DNA of 47,244 nucleotides from NCBI GenBank assembly GCA_902588895.1, contig CACIRC010000009.1, positions 1 to 47,244 of the forward strand, written 5' to 3'. Source of the stretch: an uncultured Pelagibacteraceae bacterium (GTDB lineage Bacteria > Pseudomonadota > Alphaproteobacteria > Pelagibacterales > Pelagibacteraceae). Positions 11,142-20,818 of the stretch are shown here, piece after piece; the first letter of the stretch is position 1; every line of letters begins with the position of its first letter. The notes under the pieces are model-generated. The model saw only the letters and a program-made list of their open reading frames with translations, was not told the origin of the DNA and ran no database searches. A program made the position numbers and the translations under genes.

Positions 11142-11795
11142 TTGAAGAATAAATTATTATTTTCGGTTTTTGTTTATTTTATTATTTTAACTCTTCTCTC
11201 ACTAGGGTTTTGGCAAATTTATAGATTAAATTGGAAATTAGAATTAATTGAGCAAATAAAAAATTCTTTAAAAAACAACCCAGTGGAATTATCCAACATT
11301 CAAAAAAAAAACTATCTTAGAATAAAGACAAGTGGAGAAATTGATTTTGATAAACAAATTTACTTATATAATTTAAATGATGCAGGCAAACCTGGATTTG
11401 AAGTTGTTAATCCAATAAAAATTGGTGATGAAAATTATTTAATGAATAGGGGATGGATACCTTTCGAAAAAAAAGGTCTACCTGAAATAAATTTAGTTGA
11501 TCAAAATCAAATAGTCGGCACTCTTATGCTTCAAACTAAACCAAGCACATTCAAGCCTGAAAATGATATTGAAAAAAATTATTGGTTTACTTTGGATAGA
11601 GAAGATATTTTAAAATTTACTGGTAGAAATTTTTCAGAGTATGTCATTTATTTAAACGGTGATTATAAAATTCCAAAACCAAGATTGATTACTGCTAAAA
11701 TTTCAAATAATCACAAGAAGTATGCAATTACTTGGTTTTCTATGGCGATTTCAATCCTTTTAATATATTTATATTTTAGAAAAAAAAATTATTAA
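11142..11795 (+). CDS. SURF1 family cytochrome oxidase assembly protein
   Basis: Heme a insertion/assembly factor of complex IV, 217 residues. A hairpin of two membrane helices encloses the periplasmic domain: the first at about residues 6-24, ending in the diagnostic LGFWQIYRLNWK, and the second near the C-terminus (about 190-212). NRGWIPFEKK corresponds to the family NRGWVP signature. The only credible start is TTG at 11142, 9 bases after coxC, and no good Shine-Dalgarno is visible, so translation may depend on coupling. It is directly followed by thrC with no gap. Confidence 0.93.
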   Translation: MKNKLLFSVFVYFIILTLLSLGFWQIYRLNWKLELIEQIKNSLKNNPVELSNIQKKNYLRIKTSGEIDFDKQIYLYNLNDAGKPGFEVVNPIKIGDENYLMNRGWIPFEKKGLPEINLVDQNQIVGTLMLQTKPSTFKPENDIEKNYWFTLDREDILKFTGRNFSEYVIYLNGDYKIPKPRLITAKISNNHKKYAITWFSMAISILLIYLYFRKKNY

Positions 11796-13178
11796 ATGAG
11801 ATACGTAAGTACAAGAGACACATCAAAAACCTTTGAATTTAAAGACGTTTTCATTAAAGGACTTGCCGATGATGGAGGTTTATTTATTCCAGAAGCATTA
11901 GTGAAATATGATGAAAATGAAATCAGAGATTTAAAAAAACTTACTTATTCAGAATTAGCTAAAAAAATTGTTTATCCATTTATTGGTAATTTTATGTCTG
12001 AATCTGAAATGAGTAAAATTATTGATAAATCTTACTCCACATTTAGAAAAGACAACGTTGTAGACTCCATAAAGATTGGAGACAAAACAATATTAGAATT
12101 ATTTCATGGTCCTACTTTAGCTTTTAAAGATGTCGCTATGCAACTTTTAGGTAACTTTTACGAATATTACCTAAACAATGAAAATCAAAAAATAAATATT
12201 GTTGTTGCCACATCTGGAGACACTGGTGCTGCAGCAATTAATGCAATTAAAGGTAAAAAAAATGTTAATATTTTTGTGCTTCATCCAGACAATCGTATTT
12301 CACCAGTACAAAGAAAATTAATGACAACAGGTAAATATGAAAATGTATTTAATATAGCTATAAAGGGAAATTTTGATGATTGCCAAAACCTGGTTAAATC
12401 TATGTTTGCAGATAAGCAGTTTTCAAATGATATCAAAATGTCGGGGGTAAACTCTATTAATTGGGCGAGGATTATTGCTCAAAGTGTTTATTATTTTTAT
12501 AGTTATTTATTAGTTGAAAATACAGGTGAACCAACAAATTTTTCAGTACCAACAGGAAATTTTGGAGATGTTTATGCTGGATATTTAGCCAAAAAAATGG
12601 GCTTGCCTATAAATAAATTAATTGTTGCAACTAATCAAAACGACATTTTACATAGAGCAATATCAAAAGGTAGTTATGAAGCCGAAAAGGTTTCAGAAAC
12701 TATTTCTCCTAGTATGGATATTCAAATAGCTAGTAATTTCGAGAGACTTATATTCGATCTTAATAATAAGGACGATAAACAGACTTCATTAGATATGAAA
12801 AATATTAAAGAAAATGGAAAATATTTAATTGGTGATGATAAATTAAATATAATTAGAGAAAATTTTTTATCCGCTAGTCTGAGTGAGAATGAGACTTTGG
12901 AGGTTATTAAAAAGGTGTATGAAAAATTTTCTGTAGTTTTAGATCCACACACAGCAATTGGATATGGTGCTTTTGACAAACATAACTTAAAAGGAAATAA
13001 TATTGTACTAGCAACTGCACATCCATGTAAATTTCCTGATGCTGTTACCAAAGCTATTAATTTAAAATCTGATTTACCAAATGAACTTGAGTTTATTTTG
13101 AATGAAAAAGAAGAATATGATATAGTTGAAAATAATTTAGAAAAAATTAAAAACTACATTAAAGGTAAAATAAAATGA
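11796..13178 (+). CDS. thrC: Threonine synthase
   Basis: PLP enzyme turning O-phosphohomoserine into threonine. It has 460 residues, the longer form common in proteobacteria. It opens with MRYVSTRDTSKTFEFKDV, typical of the family; the PLP lysine is K111 in GPTLAFKDVAMQLLG; TSGDTGAAAINA and PTGNFGDVYAGY form the phosphate cradle and substrate loop; ATAHPCKFPDAV lies near the end. It is packed after surf1 and overlaps the peroxiredoxin start by 4 bases. The preceding pathway enzyme, homoserine kinase ThrB, is encoded nearby on the opposite strand. Confidence 0.97.
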   Translation: MRYVSTRDTSKTFEFKDVFIKGLADDGGLFIPEALVKYDENEIRDLKKLTYSELAKKIVYPFIGNFMSESEMSKIIDKSYSTFRKDNVVDSIKIGDKTILELFHGPTLAFKDVAMQLLGNFYEYYLNNENQKINIVVATSGDTGAAAINAIKGKKNVNIFVLHPDNRISPVQRKLMTTGKYENVFNIAIKGNFDDCQNLVKSMFADKQFSNDIKMSGVNSINWARIIAQSVYYFYSYLLVENTGEPTNFSVPTGNFGDVYAGYLAKKMGLPINKLIVATNQNDILHRAISKGSYEAEKVSETISPSMDIQIASNFERLIFDLNNKDDKQTSLDMKNIKENGKYLIGDDKLNIIRENFLSASLSENETLEVIKKVYEKFSVVLDPHTAIGYGAFDKHNLKGNNIVLATAHPCKFPDAVTKAINLKSDLPNELEFILNEKEEYDIVENNLEKIKNYIKGKIK

Positions 13179-13663
13179 AAATTAAAGAAGGGGAACAACT
13201 TCCAAATTCAGAATTTTATTATTTAGACTCAAGTGGAGCAGCAAAAAAAATAACTACAGCAGAAGTTTTTAAAAATCATAAAACAATTGTGATTGGTGTT
13301 CCTGGAGCATTTACAAAAGTTTGTTCCGCAAAACATCTTCCAGGGTATGTTAATAATTACGAGGAAGCAAAGAATAAAGGGGTTACAAAAATCATTTGTG
13401 TTTCAGTTAATGATCCAAATGTGATGAAAGCATGGGGTGATAGTCAAAAAGTTAAAGATAAAATATTTATGGCTGCAGACCCATATTGTGAATTTACTAA
13501 ATCAATTGGAGCAGAAATAGATAGACACGATCGGGGTCAGGGAATGAGGTCAGCAAGATATACAATGTTAATTGAAGACAATGTTGTAAAGAAAATACAA
13601 GCAGAAGAAGATACTGCCACTTGTGAAATTTCAGCAGCTCAAAATTTTTTAAAATTAATCTAA
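13175..13663 (+). CDS. Peroxiredoxin, Prx5 type
   Basis: A 162-residue thiol peroxidase with the Prx5 signature PGAFTKVCSAKHLPGY; the peroxidatic cysteine is C50. C150, in TCEISAAQNFL near the C-terminus, lies where the human PRDX5 resolving cysteine (C151) is, suggesting an atypical two-Cys enzyme; C75 and C105 are also present. Reduction would need a thioredoxin or glutaredoxin partner, not seen here. It overlaps thrC by 4 bases and overlaps the convergent rnhA by 9 bases. Protection against peroxide made near the respiratory chain is an inference from context. Confidence 0.93.
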   Translation: MKIKEGEQLPNSEFYYLDSSGAAKKITTAEVFKNHKTIVIGVPGAFTKVCSAKHLPGYVNNYEEAKNKGVTKIICVSVNDPNVMKAWGDSQKVKDKIFMAADPYCEFTKSIGAEIDRHDRGQGMRSARYTMLIEDNVVKKIQAEEDTATCEISAAQNFLKLI

Positions 13664-14080
13664 ATTTGCTGCTTTTTTAGCTAGTAAGTCCACCTCTTCA
13701 TTTAAAGGGTTTCCATCATGAGCTTTAACCCAATTCCATTGAATATTAAGCGATTTATTTAAATTATATAGATCAATCCATAAATCTTTATTTTTAACAT
13801 CTTCTTTTTTTGAGGTTTTCCAATTATTAGTTAACCAAGTATTAATCCATTCAGTTATTCCATTTTTTACATATTGAGAGTCAGTATATATTTTTATTTC
13901 AACATCAGGTTTCATATCTTTCAATGCATTAATTGGGGCTAACAACTCCATTCTATTATTTGTTGTATTTTTTTCGTTACCACTAATTTTTTTTATTTCT
14001 TTTCCATCATTTATAATTGCAGCCCATCCACCATTACCTGGATTTGTTAAACAAGAACCGTCTGTATAAATTGTAATCAT
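13655..14080 (-). CDS. rnhA: Ribonuclease HI
   Basis: Degrades the RNA strand of RNA-DNA hybrids. It has 141 residues and all catalytic residues: D7 (ITIYTDGSC), E45 (NNRMELLAP), D67 (IYTDSQYV), H121 (KAHDGNPLNE) and D131 (EVDLLAKKAA). The ATG shares one base with the thrB stop (TAATG). It is the last gene of the long minus-strand run and ends inside the peroxiredoxin gene. The other RNase H type, rnhB, is also in this window. Confidence 0.97.
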   Translation of the reverse strand: MITIYTDGSCLTNPGNGGWAAIINDGKEIKKISGNEKNTTNNRMELLAPINALKDMKPDVEIKIYTDSQYVKNGITEWINTWLTNNWKTSKKEDVKNKDLWIDLYNLNKSLNIQWNWVKAHDGNPLNEEVDLLAKKAANLD

Positions 14081-15045
14081 TAATTTAAATAATCTTTAAA
14101 TGAACTTAAATTATTGTGAGAAAGTAATTTTTGATAATATTCATTAGGGTCTTTAATTTTAATCAATGCTGTTCTTGGTGTATTTGAGTAGTCATACAAT
14201 CTTGTTAATAAATATCTTAATGCAGCACCTCTACACAAAATATTTATAGATTTTTTTTCTTTCATTGAAATTTTTTTAACACTTTCATACCCTTTGATTA
14301 AATTTTTAATTTTTTTCTTATTTAAATGGAATTTTCTCTTTTTATGATCAAAACAAAGAGCATTGATACATATAGCAATTTCATACATAAAATAATCATT
14401 AGCTGCAAAGTAGAAATCAATAATTCCAGAAAGTTTATTTTTTTTGAAGAAGATATTATCTATAAATAAGTCACCATGGATAATACCTTTGGGCAATTGT
14501 TTAGGCCAATATCTATTAATATCTTTTAGGTTATTGTTTAAGAATACTTTTAAATTTGAAAACTTTTTTGACTTAAATTTAATACTTTCCAACAAAGGTT
14601 TTAAATTCTTAATACCCATCGAATTTTTTCGATTAAGCTTCATTTTATTTGTGACCACATGCATTCGAGCAATTGTTTTACCAACTGTATAACAATCATT
14701 TATATTTAATATTTTTTTATCTTTACCTTCTAAGAATGATACAATACAGGCAGTTTTATTTTTTAATTTTATAAGATATTTATTATTTCTAGTTTTCAGA
14801 GGCTTAGGACAATTTATTTTTGAATTATTTAAATTATCCATCAATTTCATAAAAAAAGGTATTTCTTTTTGTAAAACTCTTTTTTCAAATATAGTTAAAA
14901 TGTATTTTTTCTTTTTTGATTTAAGAAGATAGTTTGTGTTTTCTATTCCTTGCTTGATACCTTTAAAACTTATTACTTTATTAATATTAAAATTTTTATT
15001 TATAATATTAATTTCTTTTTGATTTATTTTTGTATAGACAGCCAT
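14080..15045 (-). CDS. thrB: Homoserine kinase (APH-fold type)
   Basis: A 321-residue kinase of the aminoglycoside phosphotransferase fold, the alphaproteobacterial ThrB type, that makes O-phosphohomoserine for threonine synthase. Motifs: MAVYTKI start, GIENTNYLL (33-41), the catalytic loop IIHGDLFIDN with D192 and N197, and the metal-binding IIDFYFA with D210. It sits in the ispH-thrB-rnhA order common in alphaproteobacteria, 2 bases after ispH and overlapping rnhA by 1 base. Lysine-rich composition follows the A+T bias of the region. Confidence 0.94.
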   Translation of the reverse strand: MAVYTKINQKEINIINKNFNINKVISFKGIKQGIENTNYLLKSKKKKYILTIFEKRVLQKEIPFFMKLMDNLNNSKINCPKPLKTRNNKYLIKLKNKTACIVSFLEGKDKKILNINDCYTVGKTIARMHVVTNKMKLNRKNSMGIKNLKPLLESIKFKSKKFSNLKVFLNNNLKDINRYWPKQLPKGIIHGDLFIDNIFFKKNKLSGIIDFYFAANDYFMYEIAICINALCFDHKKRKFHLNKKKIKNLIKGYESVKKISMKEKKSINILCRGAALRYLLTRLYDYSNTPRTALIKIKDPNEYYQKLLSHNNLSSFKDYLN

Positions 15046-15047
15046 TT

Positions 15048-15992
15048 TTAATTTAATTTTTTGGGAGCTTTAAATACTACATCTTCTTTAATTATTTCAA
15101 CTTCATCGATATTTATAGAAAATTTTTTTTTTAAATCATTAATAAAATTTTCAACCAATATTTCTGGCGCAGATGCTCCTGAAGATATACCTATAGTATT
15201 GCAATTTTCTATTTGATCAAATGGTATTAAGCTTTCTGAATGAATAAGTTGTGAATTTTCACACCCTGATTTTTTTGCCACTTCAACTAGTCTAACAGAA
15301 TTTGAAGAGTTTCTACTTCCAATAACAAAAAACATATCACAATTTTTTGCAATATTTTTTACTGCCATTTGACGGTTAGTAGTTGCATAACATATATCTT
15401 CTTTCATTGGTTCTTTTAAATTAGGAAAATTGGTTTTTAAAATTTTGATTATTTCTTTCGTATCTTCAACTGACAAAGTAGTCTGAGTAATATATGCCAA
15501 TTTTTTATTTAGTTTATTTTGATAGTTTGTGGCATCTTCCTCATTTTGGATTAGATCTATAGAACCTTTATTTAATTGACCCATAGTTCCAATTACTTCT
15601 GGATGATTTTCATGACCAATTAAAATTATATGGTAACCAGCTTTATTAAGATTTTCTGCTTCTCTATGAACCTTAGAAACAAGTGGACATGTAGCATCCA
15701 CATAAGTCATTTTATAATTTTTTGCATCTTCAGGTATTTTTTTTGGAACACCATGTGCCGAAAAAATTACTGGTCTTGATTTATCTTTTATCTCCTCCAG
15801 CTCTTCGACAAATATTGCCCCTTTATTTTTTAAATCATCTACAACATATTTGTTATGGACTATTTCATGACGCACATAAACTGGAGCTCCAAATTTTTGT
15901 ATAGATTTTTCAACTATTTCAATTGCTCTTTCTACCCCGGCACAAAATCCACGGGGTGCAGATAATAATATTTTTAATTCTTTATTTTTCAT
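15048..15992 (-). CDS. ispH: 4-hydroxy-3-methylbut-2-enyl diphosphate reductase
   Basis: Last enzyme of the MEP pathway, an iron-sulfur protein producing IPP and DMAPP. It has 314 residues with the three cluster cysteines C17 (APRGFCAGVERAIE), C102 (DATCPLVSKVH) and C201 (DICYATTNRQ). Its start lies inside the blh gene (11-base overlap), so it may be translated by coupling from the carotenoid genes, whose building blocks it supplies. ispE, an earlier enzyme of the same pathway, lies at 32597-33442. Confidence 0.97.
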   Translation of the reverse strand: MKNKELKILLSAPRGFCAGVERAIEIVEKSIQKFGAPVYVRHEIVHNKYVVDDLKNKGAIFVEELEEIKDKSRPVIFSAHGVPKKIPEDAKNYKMTYVDATCPLVSKVHREAENLNKAGYHIILIGHENHPEVIGTMGQLNKGSIDLIQNEEDATNYQNKLNKKLAYITQTTLSVEDTKEIIKILKTNFPNLKEPMKEDICYATTNRQMAVKNIAKNCDMFFVIGSRNSSNSVRLVEVAKKSGCENSQLIHSESLIPFDQIENCNTIGISSGASAPEILVENFINDLKKKFSINIDEVEIIKEDVVFKAPKKLN

Positions 15993-16917
15993 TTTTTTCT
16001 AGAAAATATTCCAGCAATATATGTGGAAAGGTTAAAGACGCCAAACCTATAAATATTATTTTTAAAATTGCACTATCCAAATTGTATGAATTTTCTAGCA
16101 GATATAGAGCAATAAAAGAAAAAATAGCTGTCAAAATTGTTAATGGTAAAGCTTTTTTAACAAACAATCTAAATCCATTAACTAAACTATTTGGATCAAG
16201 ATCAATAGCTAGTGAAATTGAATGTCTAATCGAGTGTAAAAAACAGAAATAAACAGTAAAAGCTATTAGTGGAGATAAATAGTAATTTAAAATTAAAATA
16301 GAAAAATAATCTAAAAAAACTACAAATTTTTTGATTTCAAAATTCTTTAGGAAAAGAAAAATACTAGACAGGGTGCTACAGAATATTCCTATTTGAATTA
16401 CATTATTTGTCTCAATAAAATTTAAACTTGAATAAAATGCCTCATTATCAATTAATAATAATTTAAAAATCGCTATTGTTTCCTGAAAATGTAAATATAA
16501 AGGAGCAAGTATAATTAAAAATCCCTTAAAAAAATAAAGTATTTGAGTGAAATAAGATCTATCATTAATCAAAAATTGTGTATCCTCTTTTCCAAAGTGA
16601 TAGGAAGCGATCATTAAAAAAACAATTAAAGTTATTGATGGCAATAATATCCAAGTTACAACTACTACCGCAGAAATTAAAATATATGTAATATAAAAAA
16701 TATAAGTTGATTTTATATTAAATAATCTTAACAGTTTTTTTCCTTTTATATGATCTAAAGATCCATGGGAAACACCTATAATTAAAATTAAAAGTAAACA
16801 CAAAATTGATGAAATATTTAAATTGTTAAACTTAAATAGCAAAATACAAAAAAGGTTTACAACAAAGAAAAAAATAAATGAATGATTTAGATTTATTTTT
16901 TTTATTTTATTGATCAT
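15982..16917 (-). CDS. blh: Blh/Brp family beta-carotene 15,15'-dioxygenase
   Basis: Membrane enzyme that splits beta-carotene into two retinal molecules, the rhodopsin chromophore. It has 311 residues and multiple hydrophobic helices. Four histidines that bind iron in this family are in place: H51 (GVSHGSLDH), H107 (ASYHFGKED), H228 and H232 (FLHSIRHS), with spacings of 56, 121 and 4, close to characterised Blh proteins. The C-terminal FPHILLEY is also typical. It is last of crtI-crtB-crtY-blh, 1 base after crtY, and overlaps ispH. It implies a retinal protein, probably a proteorhodopsin, outside the window. Confidence 0.93.
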   Translation of the reverse strand: MINKIKKINLNHSFIFFFVVNLFCILLFKFNNLNISSILCLLLILIIGVSHGSLDHIKGKKLLRLFNIKSTYIFYITYILISAVVVVTWILLPSITLIVFLMIASYHFGKEDTQFLINDRSYFTQILYFFKGFLIILAPLYLHFQETIAIFKLLLIDNEAFYSSLNFIETNNVIQIGIFCSTLSSIFLFLKNFEIKKFVVFLDYFSILILNYYLSPLIAFTVYFCFLHSIRHSISLAIDLDPNSLVNGFRLFVKKALPLTILTAIFSFIALYLLENSYNLDSAILKIIFIGLASLTFPHILLEYFLEKNEK

Positions 16918-16918
16918 C

Positions 16919-17983
16919 TTAAATTAATTCTTTTAAAAATTTCCACTTTGGCATTTTTAGAATTACTTCTAAATCTTCAAAAAAACTGCTTTTATTTGAT
17001 AAAAAATTGATAGCTGTTTTAGGTTTTGAATTAAAAACTTTGAAAAATATATTTCCCATTTCATTGGAATTGTTTTTAAGAACCCTCAATAAGATTTTAT
17101 CTAAAAAATCATATTTTGAATTTATTTTAAATATATTTACATTTTTTATATTTTCTATGTTTTCTCTTATATATTTGCTTTGTTCTTGAATATTTAGGAA
17201 AGTATAGCCCGTACTTAATCTAGTCATTCCTCCTGCTGAGCCTATATAAATTTCATTTAATTTATTTACATTTTTTTGTCTAAAAAGTGGGATTGCTCCA
17301 GTTTCTTTGAAATTAATTTTACAGTTTCTAATATTTAAATGTTTACTTAAATAATTATCAATTTGTTCATCATAATCTTTTAGTTTTTCATTATTTAGTT
17401 CCGATATCCAAGTAGTTTCAACTAAAGCGTTTCTTTTTGTAAATGGTAGCGTATAAAAAAAATGAACTTTATTTCTTTGATCACAAGCAAAGTCCATCAA
17501 ATTGAATACTTCTTCATCAAAGAAGTCTTTATCTGTTTCTATTTCAACTCCACAAAAGTGTTGCCATAACTCACTCTGTTTATTCTCAAAACTAGGTACA
17601 CTATTAAATATAATTGAATTTGATTTATCTATTTGATCAATACTTTTAAAAAACTGAATATTTTTATTTAATTTAAGTTTTGAAAGTATTTTTTCGTAGA
17701 ACATACCACTATCTATAGTTTGATATGGTGTAGGTTCGCAATCTACATATTTTGTATTATTGGGTGTATTTATTGTAAAATTATTCCAACTCTTTTTGAC
17801 ACAGTCATCGAAGTTATGAGAAAAAACTTTCCAAAATGACCATGTTTTATCTCTTTTATAATCTTCTCTTGGCTCAATAATTGCTAAAGTTTTATCTTTT
17901 AATTTATCATAAACTTCCAGCTCATATGCTAATGAAAGACCTGCGCAACCTCCACCTATAATTATGTAATCAAATTCTTTCAT
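16919..17983 (-). CDS. crtY: Lycopene beta-cyclase
   Basis: FAD-dependent cyclase of the CrtY type, 354 residues, converting lycopene to beta-carotene. The N-terminal dinucleotide fold is DYIIIGGGCAGLSLAYEL (residues 5-22). REDYKRDKTWSFW resembles the CrtY RTWCFW region, and SAGGMTRLSTGYTFLNIQ matches the family glycine-rich block before the C-terminus. The ATG overlaps the end of crtB by 14 bases. Its neighbours on both sides are carotenoid genes, which makes the call firm. Confidence 0.93.
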   Translation of the reverse strand: MKEFDYIIIGGGCAGLSLAYELEVYDKLKDKTLAIIEPREDYKRDKTWSFWKVFSHNFDDCVKKSWNNFTINTPNNTKYVDCEPTPYQTIDSGMFYEKILSKLKLNKNIQFFKSIDQIDKSNSIIFNSVPSFENKQSELWQHFCGVEIETDKDFFDEEVFNLMDFACDQRNKVHFFYTLPFTKRNALVETTWISELNNEKLKDYDEQIDNYLSKHLNIRNCKINFKETGAIPLFRQKNVNKLNEIYIGSAGGMTRLSTGYTFLNIQEQSKYIRENIENIKNVNIFKINSKYDFLDKILLRVLKNNSNEMGNIFFKVFNSKPKTAINFLSNKSSFFEDLEVILKMPKWKFLKELI

Positions 17984-18821
17984 TTAAATTTATTTCTTCA
18001 TTAATTAAATTATGATCATGATTAATATTATCATCGTTTTTATTTATAAGTGATAACTTAATTAAGTCAAAAATAGATAAAAAAGTTTCAATAATTTTTT
18101 CAATATTTGAAACATAAATTTTTCCTGACTTTTTATAATTTTCTATGTTTTGTTTATTTAAAATTTTATATCCTATTTTTCTATAAACCCTTCTTGCAAC
18201 TAAAATAGAAAATCTGAAACTTAATGGTATTTCTTTAATTGAGTAAAATGAGTTTTCATAAAACTTTTCTGAAAGTTTGATTGTATTTTTTATGTCCTCA
18301 AAACTTTCATTGATATAAAATCTATTACTTTTTTTATCTTCCATAACATCCCTAGAAATATTTGTTAATTGCATAGCAATCCCAAGATCAATAGCTGATT
18401 TTAGAGATTGTTCTTTGTGAACATTCAATATTTTAGCCATCATCAGTCCAACTGTTCCAGCCACCCTATAGGAATAAATTAATAATTCTTTTTTTGAATT
18501 AAGTTTAACATTTTCTTTTATATCAGAATTAATACCCTCAAATAAATCGTCTACAATTTTAGTTGAAATACTAAATTCATTAATAAGATCCCACATGTTT
18601 TTAATAACTGGATCATCATAATTTTTATTAACAAAATTATTTCTAAATTTAATAAAATTATTTTTTTTTATTTCAATCTTGTTTGCATCGTCAGCAATAT
18701 TGTCTGCTTCTCTACAAAAATCATAAAGCGCGGAGCATTTTTCATAGGTTTTTTTTGGTAAAAAAAAACCTGCCCAATTAAAAGATTTTGCGTAAATAGC
18801 TAAATAATTCTTTGTTAACAT
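17970..18821 (-). CDS. crtB: Phytoene synthase
   Basis: Condenses two geranylgeranyl diphosphates into phytoene. It has 283 residues of the trans-isoprenyl synthase fold, with the two aspartate-rich motifs DFCREADNIADD (34-45) and a later QLTNISRDVMED, which bind the Mg-diphosphates. RVAGTVGLMMAKIL is also typical. The ATG overlaps the crtI stop by one base. The geranylgeranyl diphosphate synthase that supplies it (crtE) is not in this window, although it is commonly adjacent in such clusters. Confidence 0.94.
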   Translation of the reverse strand: MLTKNYLAIYAKSFNWAGFFLPKKTYEKCSALYDFCREADNIADDANKIEIKKNNFIKFRNNFVNKNYDDPVIKNMWDLINEFSISTKIVDDLFEGINSDIKENVKLNSKKELLIYSYRVAGTVGLMMAKILNVHKEQSLKSAIDLGIAMQLTNISRDVMEDKKSNRFYINESFEDIKNTIKLSEKFYENSFYSIKEIPLSFRFSILVARRVYRKIGYKILNKQNIENYKKSGKIYVSNIEKIIETFLSIFDLIKLSLINKNDDNINHDHNLINEEINLNERI

Positions 18822-20281
18822 TAAAATAATTTATCTAAAACCTTCGCTGAAGAGAGAACACCTGGAACACCGGCCCCAGGATGTGTGCCCGCACCAACAA
18901 AGTACAAACCATCATATATTTCTGATTTATTATGAAATCTAAAGTATGCGGATTGTGTAAATTTAGGTTGAATTGAAAACCCTGATCCAAATTTTGTATT
19001 TAATTCCTTTTCAAAGTAATCAGGTGTTAGATAAAAATCCTCAACTATATTATTCTTAAGATCCGGCATTAAGTCTTTTTCCATTTTTTCAATTACAAGA
19101 TTTTTCATTTTTTCACCTTCAGTTTCCCAATTTATTTTTGACTGATTGTTAGGGACAGGCACTAACACATAAAAACAATCATTTCCTTCCGGGGCCATAG
19201 TTTTATCAGTCGCTGTAGGTCTATGAAGGTAATAGCTAATATCATTATTTAACTTTTTCTTATCAAATATATCATCCAGATGTTCTTTATACTTGTTTCC
19301 AAACTTTATTGTATGATGTTCAACATTCTCATAAATTTTTTTTGTTCCAAAATAGTAAACAAATAAACCCATAGAATATTCCATTCGATTTTTTTTCCAA
19401 TTAAACAACATGGAATTCTCGTTGCTTTTGCTCAACATTTTCTCATAAAATGCAGGCGGATCTGCATTACAAACAACATTATCTGCACCAATTTCATTAT
19501 CATAATTTATTTTCACACCACTAATTTTATTATTTTTTGTTATAATTTCCGTTACCTCACTGTTTTTTAATATTTCGATACCAACCTCATTCATTAACTT
19601 TTCAAAACCTTTAATTATATTTCCTGTTCCTCCAACTGAATAATGTATTCCCCATTTTTTTTCTAAATAAAGAATTAATCCATAAATAGAAGTGGTAGTA
19701 AAAGGATTTCCCCCAACTAGCAAAGGATGCATGCTAAGCATTCTTCTTAATTTTTCATTTTTTATGTAAGATGAAACAAGTGAGTAAACTGATTTATAAC
19801 TTTTAAGCTTTAATAGAGCAGGTAATTGTTGCATCATTACAAAAGGTTTATCAAATGGCACATCTGCAAGTTCTAAAAAACCTTTATCAAATATCTTTTT
19901 TGTAAAATTAACTAATTTTTCATATCCATTTACATCTTCTTTACTAAGCTTATCAATTTGGTTTTTCATTTCTCTTTCATCACCAGAGTAGTTAAACTTG
20001 GTTTTATCTTCAAAAATAAATTGATACCAAATTTTAAGTGGGGTTAATTCTATATAATTTTTGGGATCTTTATTGAATAACTCAAATAATTCATTAATTA
20101 AGTAGGGTGCAGTAATTACTGTTGGTCCAGCATCATATATAAATCCATTTCTTTTAAAAACTCTAGCTCTACCACCTAGGTCTGGTTGTTTTTCTATTAA
20201 TTTTACTTTATGTCCTTTTGCCTTAAGTCTTAGTGCTGCTGCGATCCCACCAAATCCTGATCCAATGACTATAGAGTTCAT
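18821..20281 (-). CDS. crtI: Phytoene desaturase
   Basis: FAD enzyme of the CrtI type, 486 residues, that introduces four double bonds to give lycopene. The N-terminal FAD fold is VIGSGFGGIAAALRLKAKG, then EKQPDLGGRARVF and YDAGPTVITAP; the C-terminal signature is FVGAGTHPGAGVPGVLSSAK. It is first of the crt-blh block and lies 39 bases after atpF. This is the widest gap in the minus-strand run, so a separate crt promoter could be here. The carotenoids serve retinal production judging by blh. Confidence 0.95.
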   Translation of the reverse strand: MNSIVIGSGFGGIAAALRLKAKGHKVKLIEKQPDLGGRARVFKRNGFIYDAGPTVITAPYLINELFELFNKDPKNYIELTPLKIWYQFIFEDKTKFNYSGDEREMKNQIDKLSKEDVNGYEKLVNFTKKIFDKGFLELADVPFDKPFVMMQQLPALLKLKSYKSVYSLVSSYIKNEKLRRMLSMHPLLVGGNPFTTTSIYGLILYLEKKWGIHYSVGGTGNIIKGFEKLMNEVGIEILKNSEVTEIITKNNKISGVKINYDNEIGADNVVCNADPPAFYEKMLSKSNENSMLFNWKKNRMEYSMGLFVYYFGTKKIYENVEHHTIKFGNKYKEHLDDIFDKKKLNNDISYYLHRPTATDKTMAPEGNDCFYVLVPVPNNQSKINWETEGEKMKNLVIEKMEKDLMPDLKNNIVEDFYLTPDYFEKELNTKFGSGFSIQPKFTQSAYFRFHNKSEIYDGLYFVGAGTHPGAGVPGVLSSAKVLDKLF

Positions 20282-20289
20282 TTTAATAA

Positions 20290-20295
20290 TTTATA
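20290..20295 (-). promoter_or_regulatory. Possible -10 element before crtI
   Basis: The 39-base atpF-crtI gap reads, on the minus strand, TATAAA about 8 bases before the crtI ATG. No clear -35 box at 16-18 bases is visible. If real, the crt transcript would be nearly leaderless; otherwise crtI is read through from atpF. Confidence 0.25.
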
Positions 20296-20320
20296 GCTTT
20301 TTTGTAAAATTGTAAGTGTA

Positions 20321-20818
20321 TTATGAGTTAATTTTCTTTAACTCTTCTTTAGTTTCGTCTAAATTTTTTTGAAACACTGCGTCTAATTTTGACTTATCTA
20401 CTGATGTAGTTATTATTTTTTTAACTGAGTCCACCGCGATCTTTATTGACGCGTCCTTAATTTCTTTTAAAGCTGCTTCTTTCATCTGATTTATTTTATT
20501 TTCAGCTAAATTTTTCTTAATTTCTGATGATTTATGAAACTTATCATTCATTTCAATTATCAATCTATCTGCATCTTTTTTAGCGTTCTCAAGAATTTGA
20601 TTACTTTCAGGCTGAGCTGTATCTAATTTTTTTTGAGAGTTATCTAATAGTTTTTTTGCCTCTGTTCTTAATTTTTCACTTTCATCAATTTCATTTTTAA
20701 TATCAGATATCATTTTATCTAACATTTCTGAAATTTTTTGAGGAATTTTAAGATAAATTAGTGCTCCAAAAAAAATAATAAATGATACGGCTACCCAAAA
20801 AGTTGCATCAATTGCCAT
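20321..20818 (-). CDS. atpF: ATP synthase F0 subunit b
   Basis: Peripheral stalk subunit of ATP synthase: one N-terminal membrane helix (about residues 5-25) and a long charged coiled coil (about 30-160). I chose the start at 20818 (165 residues, MAIDATFWVAVSF) over the upstream in-frame codon 13 residues earlier, because GGAGATAA precedes it with 9 bases between GGAG and ATG. Family b subunits also begin close to the membrane helix. Its start overlaps the end of the b' gene by 11 bases. It is the last of the F0 genes; F1 genes are absent, as usual for the split alphaproteobacterial operons. Confidence 0.92.
   Translation of the reverse strand: MAIDATFWVAVSFIIFFGALIYLKIPQKISEMLDKMISDIKNEIDESEKLRTEAKKLLDNSQKKLDTAQPESNQILENAKKDADRLIIEMNDKFHKSSEIKKNLAENKINQMKEAALKEIKDASIKIAVDSVKKIITTSVDKSKLDAVFQKNLDETKEELKKINS

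Noticed and set aside
12722..13051. 109-codon minus-strand frame
   Set aside because: Fully inside thrC on the other strand, with no family motif or start signal.
15923..16252. 109-codon plus-strand frame across the ispH/blh junction
   Set aside because: It is antisense to two genes with complete active-site residues; no motif recognised.
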